Assembly (NCBI GenBank): GCA_028281075.1 | Contig: JANQKO010000355.1 | Location: 1-21,441 of the forward strand | From: Alphaproteobacteria bacterium | GTDB taxonomy: Bacteria; Pseudomonadota; Alphaproteobacteria; GCA-2731375 | Direction: 5' to 3' | Length of the DNA: 21,441 nucleotides | In this document: piece after piece, positions 7,686 through 15,265 of the stretch | Layout: each line of letters opens with the position of its first letter | How positions within the stretch are numbered: position 1 is the stretch's first letter | The notes under the pieces: model-generated | The model's input: only the letters and a program-made list of their open reading frames with translations | Told to the model about the DNA's origin: nothing | The model's database searches: none | Translations under genes and position numbers: made by a program

Positions 7686-9077
7686 GTGGATTCGGAAAAA
7701 ATGCCGGCGCTGGCGCGGGAAATACGGAAGCTCGACGGCCTGATGCGCGCCGGACAATGGCTCCAGGCCAGGAACATGGTGCGGCAACTTATCAGGCGGC
7801 ACCCGGACCGGTACGATCTGATCAACGCCCACGGTGGCATCCTGATGGGGTTGAACCAGCCGGATGCGGCGAAAGTCCAGTTCGAGACGGCCCTGAAGGC
7901 CGCCCCCGACTACATTCCCGCGCTCGACAATCTCGGCAACCTGCATCACAAGCTCGGCGATTCCGAGGCCGCGGTGGAGACCTACCGGCGGGTCCTGCGG
8001 CTGGCGCCGCAGAACCATGATACCTACCGCAAGCTGGCGTTGAGCAAGCGGTTCCGGTCCGAGGACGATCCGGACCTGGCGGCGCTGCTGGCGGGGCTGG
8101 CCAACCTGACCCGGCCCGCGCAGCAGCGATCGCTGCTGTTCGCGCTGGGCAAGGCATTCGACGACCTCGGCCAGCCCGCCCGAGCGTTCGGCTATCTCGA
8201 CCGGGCGAACGCCATCGCCAGAACCATGAACGGCTATGACGTCAGGCGCGACGTCGAGCTGATGTCCAATCTCGCCAACTGGTTCGCCGGCGGCTGGACG
8301 GCGCGCAATCTCGGCGCCGCGCCCTGTCCCGAGGGGCCGGTCTTCGTGACCGGCATGCCGCGTTCGGGAACCACCCTGGTCGAGGAACTGCTGCATCGGC
8401 GCTTCGGGCTGGTCCCCAAGGGCGAATTGCCCTGCCTCGGCCGGGTCTTCGACGGCTTTCGTCGGGCCAATCCCATGCGGGTCCACGCCGGCGGCCTTGC
8501 CGATCTGACGTCGGGCATGCGCGCCGGCCTCGGCCGGGAATACCTGCGATGCGCCGGTGTCGAGGGGTCGCGGCCGACGCCCGTCATCGACAAGACGCCG
8601 TTCAACTTTCGTCTGATCGGCTTCGCTCGCGCCATTTTCTCATCGGCGAAGATCATCGTCTGCCGGCGTCACGCCGGCGCGGTGGCGTTTTCCAACTATG
8701 CCAGGGACTTCACCGGCGGCCTGCTCTGGAGCTACGATCTGCGCGATCTCGCCAGATATTACGCGGCATTCGAGGCGCTGGTCGGCTTCTGGTCGGCGCA
8801 GCGGGGGTGTGACTTCCACGTCGTCGATTACGAAACGCTCGTCGTCGAGACGGACGCCCCGTTGGGGGCCCTGGCCCGGGACCTGGACCTTGCCGAAAGC
8901 GGCGATGCCGGGGCCCGTCCCGGCAAGGACCGGCTTGTCGCGACCGCCAGCGCCATGCAGGTCCGCGAGCAGGTCGACGCCGGTGGCCGCGATCATTGGC
9001 GCGCCTACGAGGCGTTTCTGTCGCCGTTCTTCAAGGCGCTGGAAAAGGCGAGGAAATCGCCCTTCGATACGGGTTAA
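7686..9077 (+). CDS. Tetratricopeptide-repeat sulfotransferase
   Basis: This 463-residue cytoplasmic protein joins an N-terminal TPR segment to a C-terminal PAPS-dependent sulfotransferase domain, which moves a sulfuryl group from PAPS to an unknown acceptor. TPR helices are seen at about 10-125, including ALDNLGNLHHKLGDSEAAVE and a following A-P repeat end. The 5'-phosphosulfate loop VFVTGMPRSGTT lies at about 219-230, and the later CRRHAGAVAFS and TASAMQVREQV segments fit the 3'-phosphate-binding and C-terminal loops. The domain order is that of the bacterial TPR-sulfotransferase family, though with fewer TPRs than many members. The start is GTG at 7686 or ATG at 7701 (five residues shorter); neither has a strong Shine-Dalgarno sequence. 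It converges on the next gene with a 4-bp overlap of stop codons. Substrate unknown. Confidence 0.88.
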   Translation: MDSEKMPALAREIRKLDGLMRAGQWLQARNMVRQLIRRHPDRYDLINAHGGILMGLNQPDAAKVQFETALKAAPDYIPALDNLGNLHHKLGDSEAAVETYRRVLRLAPQNHDTYRKLALSKRFRSEDDPDLAALLAGLANLTRPAQQRSLLFALGKAFDDLGQPARAFGYLDRANAIARTMNGYDVRRDVELMSNLANWFAGGWTARNLGAAPCPEGPVFVTGMPRSGTTLVEELLHRRFGLVPKGELPCLGRVFDGFRRANPMRVHAGGLADLTSGMRAGLGREYLRCAGVEGSRPTPVIDKTPFNFRLIGFARAIFSSAKIIVCRRHAGAVAFSNYARDFTGGLLWSYDLRDLARYYAAFEALVGFWSAQRGCDFHVVDYETLVVETDAPLGALARDLDLAESGDAGARPGKDRLVATASAMQVREQVDAGGRDHWRAYEAFLSPFFKALEKARKSPFDTG

Positions 9078-9538
9078 TCCTTCTCCGGAAACCTCTCGCC
9101 GGCGGCGGGGGCCTGGCCGGGCAGCCAGGTCTCGTGCACGTGCAGCCACTCGACCCCGAGCGGCGCGTCGGGATTGCGGCCGTAAAGCACGGTCGTCAGG
9201 CGCGCGGAGGATTCCCCCTCCAACCGGTGCCATTCCTCATAGGTGCAGAGCAGGGCATCGCCCAGAGATCTGAGGCACTGGACGTTCTTGACCGTGATCT
9301 CGAACCGTCCGGCCTTGTCGGCCAGTTGGCCGTGCAGTCCCTCGAACTCGGCCAGGATGTCGTCTCGGGCGCTGACGGTCCCTCGTGGGCTGATGACCAG
9401 CAGGCCGTCGCCCATGGCGGCACGAAAGCGCCCAAAGGCCGCCGGCGTGCGCGGCAGGGCGCCGGTCAACCAGTCGCGAAAGAAGTCGTGCAATTCCACG
9501 GCTTCGCGCGCGCAGGCCTGTTCGAAATCATGGTCCAT
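9074..9538 (-). CDS. SnoaL/DUF4440-like (NTF2-fold) protein
   Basis: The 154-residue product, beginning MDHDFEQACAREAVELHDFF, has the layout of the NTF2-like/DUF4440 group: an N-terminal helix pair, 'GDGLLVISPRGTVSARDDIL' (about 42-61), and beta strands 'ITVKNVQCL', 'ALLCTYEEWHRL' and 'WLHVHETWLP'. Members are small cone-shaped proteins with varied, often unknown, functions; no catalytic residue can be assigned. The frame is open further upstream to 9655, but ATG at 9538 is chosen because AAGGAAA lies just ahead of it, and the longer N-terminus has unrelated, unbiased composition. Its TAA overlaps the stop of the convergent sulfotransferase gene (TTAA at 9074-9077). Confidence 0.75.
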   Translation of the reverse strand: MDHDFEQACAREAVELHDFFRDWLTGALPRTPAAFGRFRAAMGDGLLVISPRGTVSARDDILAEFEGLHGQLADKAGRFEITVKNVQCLRSLGDALLCTYEEWHRLEGESSARLTTVLYGRNPDAPLGVEWLHVHETWLPGQAPAAGERFPEKD

Positions 9539-9755
9539 GGCGGTTTCCTTTTGAACATCGGCCGAACGTGTTGGCGGGATCTGCATCGTCCAATATGAGG
9601 ACCGGACCGGAATCCGCAAGCCAAAGCGCGCCGGACTCCAATAGGGGCAGTCCACCCCATTACATCCATTATTGCTATTAATACGGGATATGATTTACAT
9701 AAATGCAACTATATCATAACGGATTTGCCCTCGGGAGGTGACGACTTGGGGGCCG
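9539..9755. promoter_or_regulatory. Divergent intergenic region with AT-rich core
   Basis: This stretch separates the minus-strand SnoaL-like gene from the plus-strand protease gene, so it should contain promoters for both. The segment 9660-9720 is strongly AT-rich (runs such as TTATTGCTATTAATACGG and TTTACATAAATGC), which stands out in this GC-rich DNA and is where I would expect the promoters. A GGGAGG at 9733-9738 precedes the possible starts of the protease gene. No named regulator site is recognised. Confidence 0.45.
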
Positions 9756-10526
9756 ATGTCTATATCCTGGGATATGAGCATGCCGGAAAACAGAAACCCG
9801 TGGGAGCGGGAGCCGCCGCCCGGCCGCAAGGGTGCCTCGTTGGGCCTCTGGCTCTGGCTGGGGCTGATCGGCGGCGTCGGCCTGCTGGTCTGGTTCCTCG
9901 CCACGCAAGTCGCCCATCGGCCCACGACCGGGGACGACTGGGCGCATATCATCCGCCTGATGGGCGTGCTGGCCCTGGTGTCGAGCGGCCTGCTCTTCCT
10001 GCGCCGCGTCAACCTGCGGGAAACCGCGCGCAATATCGCGATCTGGGTCGGTATCGCCGGGGTGCTGCTGCTGGGCTATTCCTTCCGCAACGAGTTCGCC
10101 TCGCTGGGCGACCGGATCGTGGGCGAGCTGCTGCCCGCCCAGGCGGTGCGGACCGGCGAGCGTGAGCTGCGGATCAATGCCGGCGCCAACGGCCACTTCC
10201 ATGTCGTCGCCCACATCAACGGCGAGCCCGTGCGGTTTCTGATCGACACCGGCGCCAGCGATATCGTGCTGAACCGCGAGGCGGCCGCCCGCGCGGGCTA
10301 CGATGTCGACAGCTTGCGTTTCACCCGGCCCTACCGGACCGCCAACGGCATCGGCTATGGCGCGCCGATCCGGCTCGACAGTATCGCCATCGGCCCCTTC
10401 GGCCTCGCCGACATGCCGGCCTCGGTCAATGACGCGCCGATGTCCAGCTCGCTGCTCGGCATCAGCTTCCTCGAACGCCTGCGCGCCTACGAAGTCCGCG
10501 GCAGCGTGATGCTGCTGCGCTGGTAG
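9756..10526 (+). CDS. Membrane-anchored clan AA (retropepsin-like) aspartic protease
   Basis: The protein has a proline/arginine-rich N-terminus, three membrane helices (around LGLWLWLGLIGGVGLLVWF, IIRLMGVLALVSSGLLFL and IAIWVGIAGVLLLGYSF), then a soluble domain with FLIDTGASDIVLN, the catalytic Asp motif D-T-G-A-S of single-motif clan AA proteases, and the later flap-like and 'SSSLLGISFLERLRAYEVRG' segments. It fits the family known as TIGR02281, common in alphaproteobacteria; such enzymes act as dimers and their substrates are unknown. The start is uncertain: GTG 9738, ATG 9756, ATG 9774 and ATG 9780 are all in frame. ATG 9756 is preferred because GGGAGG lies upstream, though at a long spacing. 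It appears to be a single-gene unit. Confidence 0.85.
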   Translation: MSISWDMSMPENRNPWEREPPPGRKGASLGLWLWLGLIGGVGLLVWFLATQVAHRPTTGDDWAHIIRLMGVLALVSSGLLFLRRVNLRETARNIAIWVGIAGVLLLGYSFRNEFASLGDRIVGELLPAQAVRTGERELRINAGANGHFHVVAHINGEPVRFLIDTGASDIVLNREAAARAGYDVDSLRFTRPYRTANGIGYGAPIRLDSIAIGPFGLADMPASVNDAPMSSSLLGISFLERLRAYEVRGSVMLLRW

Positions 10527-10756
10527 GGCCGCCGGCCGCCAGCCGGATTGCCCGGGCGACGGCGATGGCCGCCTAATTTTCTTGCATTCGTCCCTGAATG
10601 TCCTAACTATGGCCGCATCAGTTCTCGCGCGAACCAGAAAGGCGCGCATCGGACCGCACAACGGCGCACGACTACTTCCGGACATCGTTAGGACTGACCA
10701 ACCGTCGTTCACAAATGTTGTGAGCGGCGAATTTTGCATCGACTAAGGAAAGACGC
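10527..10756 (+). promoter_or_regulatory. Long leader region upstream of the cold-shock gene
   Basis: The 230 bp before the cold-shock gene contain no coding sequence. A weak promoter candidate is TTGCAT (10582-10587) with TAACTAT (10604-10610), 16 bp apart. GTCCTAAC at 10600-10607 and its exact complement GTTAGGAC at 10687-10694 could pair in a leader RNA of about 140 nt. Long structured leaders that change fold with temperature are known for cspA-type genes; that this one does so is an inference. The Shine-Dalgarno AAGGAAAG lies just before the ATG at 10757. Confidence 0.45.
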
Positions 10757-10963
10757 ATGGCTACTGGGACCGTTAAGTGGTTCAATGCAACCAAGGGCTA
10801 CGGCTTTATTACGCCGGACGACGGGTCGCGCGACGCATTCGTTCATATCTCGGCGGTGGAGCGTGCCGGCCTCGCCGACCTCGCCGAGGGCCAGAAAGTG
10901 CAGTACGAGCTGCAGACCGGCCGCAACGGCAAGCAGGCGGCGGAGAACCTGGTTCTGCTCTAG
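10757..10963 (+). CDS. cspA: Cold-shock protein (CspA family)
   Basis: This 68-residue protein is a single cold-shock domain that binds single-stranded RNA and DNA and melts mRNA structure. Both nucleic-acid-binding motifs are intact: RNP1 as KGYGFITP (about 13-20) and RNP2 as DAFVHIS (about 26-32), with the usual GTVKWFNATKG start. Its length is that of a classical Csp. AAGGAAAG lies before the ATG. It has a long leader in front and a strong hairpin terminator behind, so it is transcribed alone. Alphaproteobacteria usually carry several paralogues, so the exact symbol is by family rather than orthology. Confidence 0.95.
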   Translation: MATGTVKWFNATKGYGFITPDDGSRDAFVHISAVERAGLADLAEGQKVQYELQTGRNGKQAAENLVLL

Positions 10964-10985
10964 ACCACGGACACCGTATCAAGCG

Positions 10986-11022
10986 CGACGGCCCGCATCG
11001 GCGATGCGGGCCGTCGTTGTTT
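10986..11022 (+). terminator. Rho-independent terminator of the cold-shock gene
   Basis: A perfect 14-bp stem, CGACGGCCCGCATC (10986-10999) pairing with GATGCGGGCCGTCG (11003-11016), closes a GGC loop and is followed by TTGTTT at 11017-11022. It begins 23 bp after the cold-shock stop. It sits between convergent genes; on the minus strand the downstream sequence is poorer in T, so it serves mainly the cold-shock transcript. Confidence 0.85.
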
Positions 11023-11085
11023 GGGGCGTCGCGGAGTTTGGGGCGCCGGCGATGGCCCGTCAGCCGCCAATTGAACTTGCCGCCG

Positions 11086-12177
11086 TCAGTCCGTGTGCAG
11101 GCAGGCATCGCCCGCGCGCCAGCCGAGATAGAGTGGCTGGCCGGCCGCGAAGGCGGGCCGCTCGCCGTGCGACAGGTCCTGCACCACGACCTCGGTCTCG
11201 TTCGGCAGCAGCAGGCGGTGGGCGGTGGTCAGGCCGAGATAGATCTCCTTCACGTAGCGCGCCGGCATGCTCTGCCAGTCGTCGCCGGCGGGCGCCGCGT
11301 CGAACAGCGCCAGCAGCTCCGAGCGGACCGAGACCGCGACGGCGGCGCCGGTCTGCAGCTCCGGCCGGTCGGCCGGCACGTCGACGCCGGCGAAGCCGAG
11401 ATCGACGGTGGCGCGGTCGCCGTCGGCCGCCGTCACCGTGCCGTCGAAAATGTTGGTCTCGCCGACGAAGTCGGCCGTGAAGCGCTTGCGCGGCCGCTGG
11501 TAGATCTCGCGCGGGCTGCCTTCCTCGACCAGCCGGCCGTCGGCGATCAGCGCGATGCGGTCGGCCACCGTCATCGCCTCTTCCTGGTTGTGGGTGACAT
11601 GGATGAAGGTGATGCCGACCTGCTCCTGGATGCGTTTCAGCTCCAGGCACATGTCCTTCCTGAGCTTGGCGTCGAGCGCCGCCAGCGGCTCGTCCAGCAG
11701 CAGGATGTCCGCCTCCAGCACCAGCGCCCGGGCGAGCTGCACCCGCTGCTGCTGGCCGCCCGACAGCTCGTGCGGCATGCGGCCGGCGAGTCCGTCGAGG
11801 CCGACCAGCGCCAGCATGTCGCCGACCCGCCGCTCGATGTCGGCGCGCGGCAGCTTGCGCAGGCGCAGCCCGTAGCCGACGTTGCGCTCGACCGTCATGT
11901 GCGGGAACAGGGCATAGCTCTGGAACACCATCGCCGTCGGGCGCAGGTTCGGCGGCAGGTCGCTGACGTCGGCGCCGTGCAGCAGCACCTGGCCCGCCGT
12001 CGGCCGCACGAAGCCGCCGATCAGCCGCAGCAGCGTGGTCTTGCCGCCGCCGCTCGGCCCCAGCAGCACGAAGTACTGGCCGCTGTCGATCGTCACGTCG
12101 ACCGCGTCCAGCGCCGTGACCGCGCCATAGCGCTTGGTCAGGGCCAGGGTTTCGACGGCGATGTCCTGTTCTGTCAT
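11086..12177 (-). CDS. ABC transporter ATPase, spermidine/putrescine type (PotA-like)
   Basis: This is the ATP-hydrolysing subunit of an importer. The 363 residues contain Walker A GPSGGGKTT (40-48), Q-loop Gln86, signature LSGGQ (138-142), Walker B ILLLDEP (Asp162, Glu163) and switch His196 in VTHNQEEA. The C-terminal 120 or so residues form a TOBE-type domain (from about 240), as in the PotA/FbpC/MalK group. 'Fe/polyamine-type' numbers fit: length near 350-370. It is the last gene of the minus-strand operon, starting 10 bp after the upstream permease stop. The substrate cannot be read from the ATPase; the operon partners point to polyamines or a related cationic or amide compound. Confidence 0.92.
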   Translation of the reverse strand: MTEQDIAVETLALTKRYGAVTALDAVDVTIDSGQYFVLLGPSGGGKTTLLRLIGGFVRPTAGQVLLHGADVSDLPPNLRPTAMVFQSYALFPHMTVERNVGYGLRLRKLPRADIERRVGDMLALVGLDGLAGRMPHELSGGQQQRVQLARALVLEADILLLDEPLAALDAKLRKDMCLELKRIQEQVGITFIHVTHNQEEAMTVADRIALIADGRLVEEGSPREIYQRPRKRFTADFVGETNIFDGTVTAADGDRATVDLGFAGVDVPADRPELQTGAAVAVSVRSELLALFDAAPAGDDWQSMPARYVKEIYLGLTTAHRLLLPNETEVVVQDLSHGERPAFAAGQPLYLGWRAGDACLHTD

Positions 12178-12187
12178 GGCGTCCCCC

Positions 12188-13078
12188 TTACGCCGACATC
12201 CGCGGCTCGGCCCGGGCGCGGGCCTGGCGCTCGCGCCGCTCGGCCGCGGCTAGCGAATAGATCAGCACGCCGCCGATCACGGCCATCGACAGCATGCTCA
12301 TCATGCCGGCCATGGCGTAGGACTCGCCCGACATGCCGATATTCAGCATCTGCGAGACCAGCACGTTGGAGAAGGTGTCGAAGCCGCCCTTCAGCAGCGC
12401 CGTGCGCACGGTCTCGTTGAAGGTCAGGATGGTCGTGAAGGCACACGCGCTCAGCACGCCGGGCCGGATTTGCGGGAACTCGACATGCCAGAAGGCTTGC
12501 CAGGCCGTGGCGCCGCAATTGCGCGCGGCTTCCGTCTGCTGCTCGCGATAGCGCGACATGGTGATCAGGATGACGATGAAGACGTAGGGCAGCGTGTAGA
12601 TCACCATGCCGATCACCGCCGTCATGAAGCCGAGCTCGAACCAGCCGTAGAGGAAGGTCAGGCCCAGCTCGTCGCCGAGCCATTCGCAGATCTGCGTCAG
12701 GTTCTTGAAATAGACCAGCAGCGCCGAGCCCATGATGTCGGCCGGCACGAACAGCGGCGTCAGCATCAGCACCAGGAACGGCACCTTGCGCCGGCTGCGG
12801 CGGTAGAACTTGGCCGCCAGCACGCCCATGGGCACGGCGATCGCCACCGTCACCAGGGCCAGATAGGCGGTCCATTCCAGCGACTGCAGCAGGATGGTGT
12901 CGCCCGCCACCACCCGGTACCAGTCGAAGGTGAACTCGTAGATCCGGGCGCCGAAGCCGTGCTCGTTGAACGAGATGGCGATCACGTAGAACACCGGGCT
13001 CAGCAGCATGGCCACCACGCCCAAGAGATAGAGCCATTTCAGCCGGTGCGTGAGATCGCTGGTGAAATCGTCCCGCAT
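12188..13078 (-). CDS. ABC transporter permease, PotC-like
   Basis: The 296-residue inner-membrane protein has about six membrane segments, starting with LKWLYLLGVVAMLLSPVFYV (about 13-32). The cytoplasmic EAA loop that docks on the ATPase is seen as EAARNCGATAWQAFWHVEFP (about 186-205), followed by the usual I-P/RPG. It belongs to the BPD_transp_1 family of spermidine/putrescine-type systems and is the second of two permeases, as PotC is. It begins 5 bp after the stop of the first permease gene and ends 10 bp before the ATPase gene. The Arg-rich C-terminus (ERRERQARARAEPR) is longer and more charged than usual. Confidence 0.92.
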   Translation of the reverse strand: MRDDFTSDLTHRLKWLYLLGVVAMLLSPVFYVIAISFNEHGFGARIYEFTFDWYRVVAGDTILLQSLEWTAYLALVTVAIAVPMGVLAAKFYRRSRRKVPFLVLMLTPLFVPADIMGSALLVYFKNLTQICEWLGDELGLTFLYGWFELGFMTAVIGMVIYTLPYVFIVILITMSRYREQQTEAARNCGATAWQAFWHVEFPQIRPGVLSACAFTTILTFNETVRTALLKGGFDTFSNVLVSQMLNIGMSGESYAMAGMMSMLSMAVIGGVLIYSLAAAERRERQARARAEPRMSA

Positions 13079-13083
13079 GGCGC

Positions 13084-14016
13084 CTAGCTGATCGGCCGGA
13101 TGATCTTGGTCAGGTCGAACAGCCGGTGTCCGACGTACAGCAGCAGGATCAGCGTCGCCATCATGATGGCGCTGACCGCCATGGCCAGCGGGAAGTCCAG
13201 CGCGACGATCGCCTGGTTAACGATCAGGCCGGCATTCACCGCGCCCGGCCCGCCCAGCACCGTCGGCACCAGGGCGACGCCCAGGCTGTTGACGAAGATG
13301 AAGACGCTGCCGGCGAAGATCCCGGGCGCCGCCAGCGGCACGATGATGTCGACGAAGGTATGCAGCCGTCCGGCGCCGAGATCGTCGCAGACCTCGAAGA
13401 TGTATTTCTGCACCGCCTCCATGGCGAGAAAGCCCGAGAACACCATGAACGGCAGGAACGACAGCACGTCGCCAATCACCACGCCTGTCGGCGTGAACAG
13501 CAGCACCGAGATCGGCTCGTCGATCAGGCCGATCTCCATCAGGAAGCTGTTCAGCGGGCCGGTCCGGCCGAGCACCGGCCTGAGCGCGAACACGCGCACC
13601 AGCTCCGAGATCATGAACGGCAGCACGAACAGCAGGATCACCTGATGCTGCGCCGTCTGCGGCAAACGCCGTCGCACGAAGACGGCGATCGGAAAGCCGA
13701 TGGCGAACGAGATCACCACGGCGATCGCCGAATGGAACATCGAATAGAGATAGTTCTCGGCCCGGGCCGAGGTGAAGAAGTTCTCGTAGGCGAACAGCGT
13801 GAAGCCCGGCTCCATCCAGAACTGCGTGCGCTCGAAGAAGCTCCAGACCACGGTCAGCAGCATGGGCAGCGCGAAGAACAGCAGCATGAAGACCAGCGGC
13901 AGGTAGAACGCCCAGGCCTGCAGGCCGCGCTCGCCGACGAGCGCGCGCAGCCGCGACCCGGCGGCCGGGCCGCGCCGGCCGCCGGGATACGCGCTACGGG
14001 TGGTCGTTGTCGACAG
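13084..14016 (-). CDS. ABC transporter permease, PotB-like (probable CTG start)
   Basis: This is the first of the two permeases that form the membrane channel. Six or so membrane segments are seen, and the EAA loop is EAVQKYIFEVCDDLGAGR followed by 'IIVPLAAPG'. The only in-frame ATG (13887) falls inside the first membrane helix, which reads LQAWAFYLPLVFM then LLFFALPML, and has no Shine-Dalgarno sequence. Between the stop of the binding-protein gene and that ATG there is no ATG, GTG or TTG in this frame, but CTG at 14016 begins LSTTTTRSAYPGG and gives a normal cytoplasmic N-terminus and a whole first helix. I therefore give 14016 as the likely start (310 residues); the conservative version is 13887 (267 residues). 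Translation may be coupled to the upstream gene, which ends 12 bp before. Confidence 0.85.
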   Translation of the reverse strand: MSTTTTRSAYPGGRRGPAAGSRLRALVGERGLQAWAFYLPLVFMLLFFALPMLLTVVWSFFERTQFWMEPGFTLFAYENFFTSARAENYLYSMFHSAIAVVISFAIGFPIAVFVRRRLPQTAQHQVILLFVLPFMISELVRVFALRPVLGRTGPLNSFLMEIGLIDEPISVLLFTPTGVVIGDVLSFLPFMVFSGFLAMEAVQKYIFEVCDDLGAGRLHTFVDIIVPLAAPGIFAGSVFIFVNSLGVALVPTVLGGPGAVNAGLIVNQAIVALDFPLAMAVSAIMMATLILLLYVGHRLFDLTKIIRPIS

Positions 14017-14028
14017 GGGGCCGGTCCG

Positions 14029-15210
14029 TCAGGCCGCCTGCAGCCGGGCCCACCAGTCCTGGTAGGCGCGGATATTCGTCGGGAACACGTTCTGCCAGGC
14101 GTTGCCCTTGATGGCATAGCGCTTGTTCTTGTTCGCCAGGCGCCGGGCCAGCACGTCGCGCGTGCCGGCGTCGAACGTGTCGGGGTTGGCTGCCATGTAG
14201 GCGTCGACGCCCTGCATCTGCGGCGCGAAGCCGAAGGTCTTCAGCGTCAGGGCGCCGAACCAGGGCGACAGGTAGACGTTGGCAAGCTTGTAGAAGGCCT
14301 CGTCCATGCCGCGCCGGCGCCCGCCCTTGCTCAGCATCATGACGTTGTTCCAGGTCTGGTGGCCTTCCTTCATGGTGCCGTAGCGGATGTCGGCCTTGTC
14401 GCCGGTCTTGGCGTTGGCGACCAGGGCCACCGGCTCCCAGCAGGACGCCATCAGCACCTCGCCGCTGGCGAGAATGCCGACGCCGTTCTGGAAGCCGTCC
14501 CAGAAGGTGCGGAACTGGCCCTTCTTCTTGTGGTCGATCAGGAACTGGCAGACCGCCTTGACCTCGGCTTCCGACATATCCGACGGATCGTCGATCTCGA
14601 CCTGGCCGCTTTCCTTCAGATAGATCGCGGTCACGGTCAGTGTCGGGCCGAAATCGTTCTGCAGCGCCACCCGGCCCTTGAACTGGGAATCGAACAGCAC
14701 GCCCCAGCTATCCGGCTCGAAGCCGACGGCCTTGTGGTCGTAGGCCAGCGAATCGGCGTTCGAGATGAACGGCACGGCATAGACCTCGCCGTCATGGCGG
14801 ATGGTGTCGGCGGCCGCGCCGCCCTCGGCATAGACCGGCAGGATGTTCTTGAAGTTCGGGATCTGGGCGGTGTCCAGCGGCACGATGGCCTTCTGCGAAG
14901 CGAGCGCATCCTCCATGCCGCCGCCATTGTCGGTCAGCGCGTCGAACAGCTTGTTGCCGTCGCCGACGACCATCTTCTGGATCGCCTCGTCGGCCCGCGC
15001 GCTCTTCGCGGTGACGGCGAGCGACAGGCCGGACTGCTGTTCCATGGCGGTCCAGTCCTTGGCGCCGACCTTGGCGATGGCCGAGGCCCAGACCTTCAGC
15101 GCATGGCCGTCGGCCAGCGACAGGCCCGGCACCAGGCCGGCGGCGGCGGCCGTGCCCATGGCGGCGGTGCCGTGCAGAAACGCGCGGCGGCTGAATTCGA
15201 GCTGGTTCAT
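14029..15210 (-). CDS. Periplasmic substrate-binding protein of polyamine-type ABC transporter (Tat-exported)
   Basis: The 393-residue protein binds the ligand in the periplasm and delivers it to the two permeases. The N-terminus has a twin-arginine signal: SRRAFLHG (7-14) followed by a hydrophobic Ala/Gly stretch and a likely cleavage near GLSLADG. The mature part matches the PotD/PotF class: SNADSLAYDHKAVGF, SWGVLFDSQFKGRVALQND and 'VLMASCWEPVAL' are family-like. The start is ATG 15210, preceded by GGGAGTGGGGAC; the frame is open upstream to 15291 but lacks a better start. It lies 12 bp ahead of the first permease. The ligand is unknown. Tat export suggests folding before transport. Confidence 0.9.
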   Translation of the reverse strand: MNQLEFSRRAFLHGTAAMGTAAAAGLVPGLSLADGHALKVWASAIAKVGAKDWTAMEQQSGLSLAVTAKSARADEAIQKMVVGDGNKLFDALTDNGGGMEDALASQKAIVPLDTAQIPNFKNILPVYAEGGAAADTIRHDGEVYAVPFISNADSLAYDHKAVGFEPDSWGVLFDSQFKGRVALQNDFGPTLTVTAIYLKESGQVEIDDPSDMSEAEVKAVCQFLIDHKKKGQFRTFWDGFQNGVGILASGEVLMASCWEPVALVANAKTGDKADIRYGTMKEGHQTWNNVMMLSKGGRRRGMDEAFYKLANVYLSPWFGALTLKTFGFAPQMQGVDAYMAANPDTFDAGTRDVLARRLANKNKRYAIKGNAWQNVFPTNIRAYQDWWARLQAA

Positions 15211-15265
15211 GTCCCCACTCCCTGTTGTTCTTTTCGGACGGCCCCCCCGGACCCGCAAGCTTAGC

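Noticed and set aside
10777..12420. Plus-strand open frame (547 codons) through the cold-shock gene and ATPase
   Set aside because: It crosses a strong terminator and runs antisense to a complete ABC ATPase; a shadow.
13126..15264. Plus-strand open frame (712 codons) opposite the permease and binding-protein genes
   Set aside because: Composition is His/Asp/Arg/Gln-rich without motifs, and it is antisense to recognisable transporter genes.
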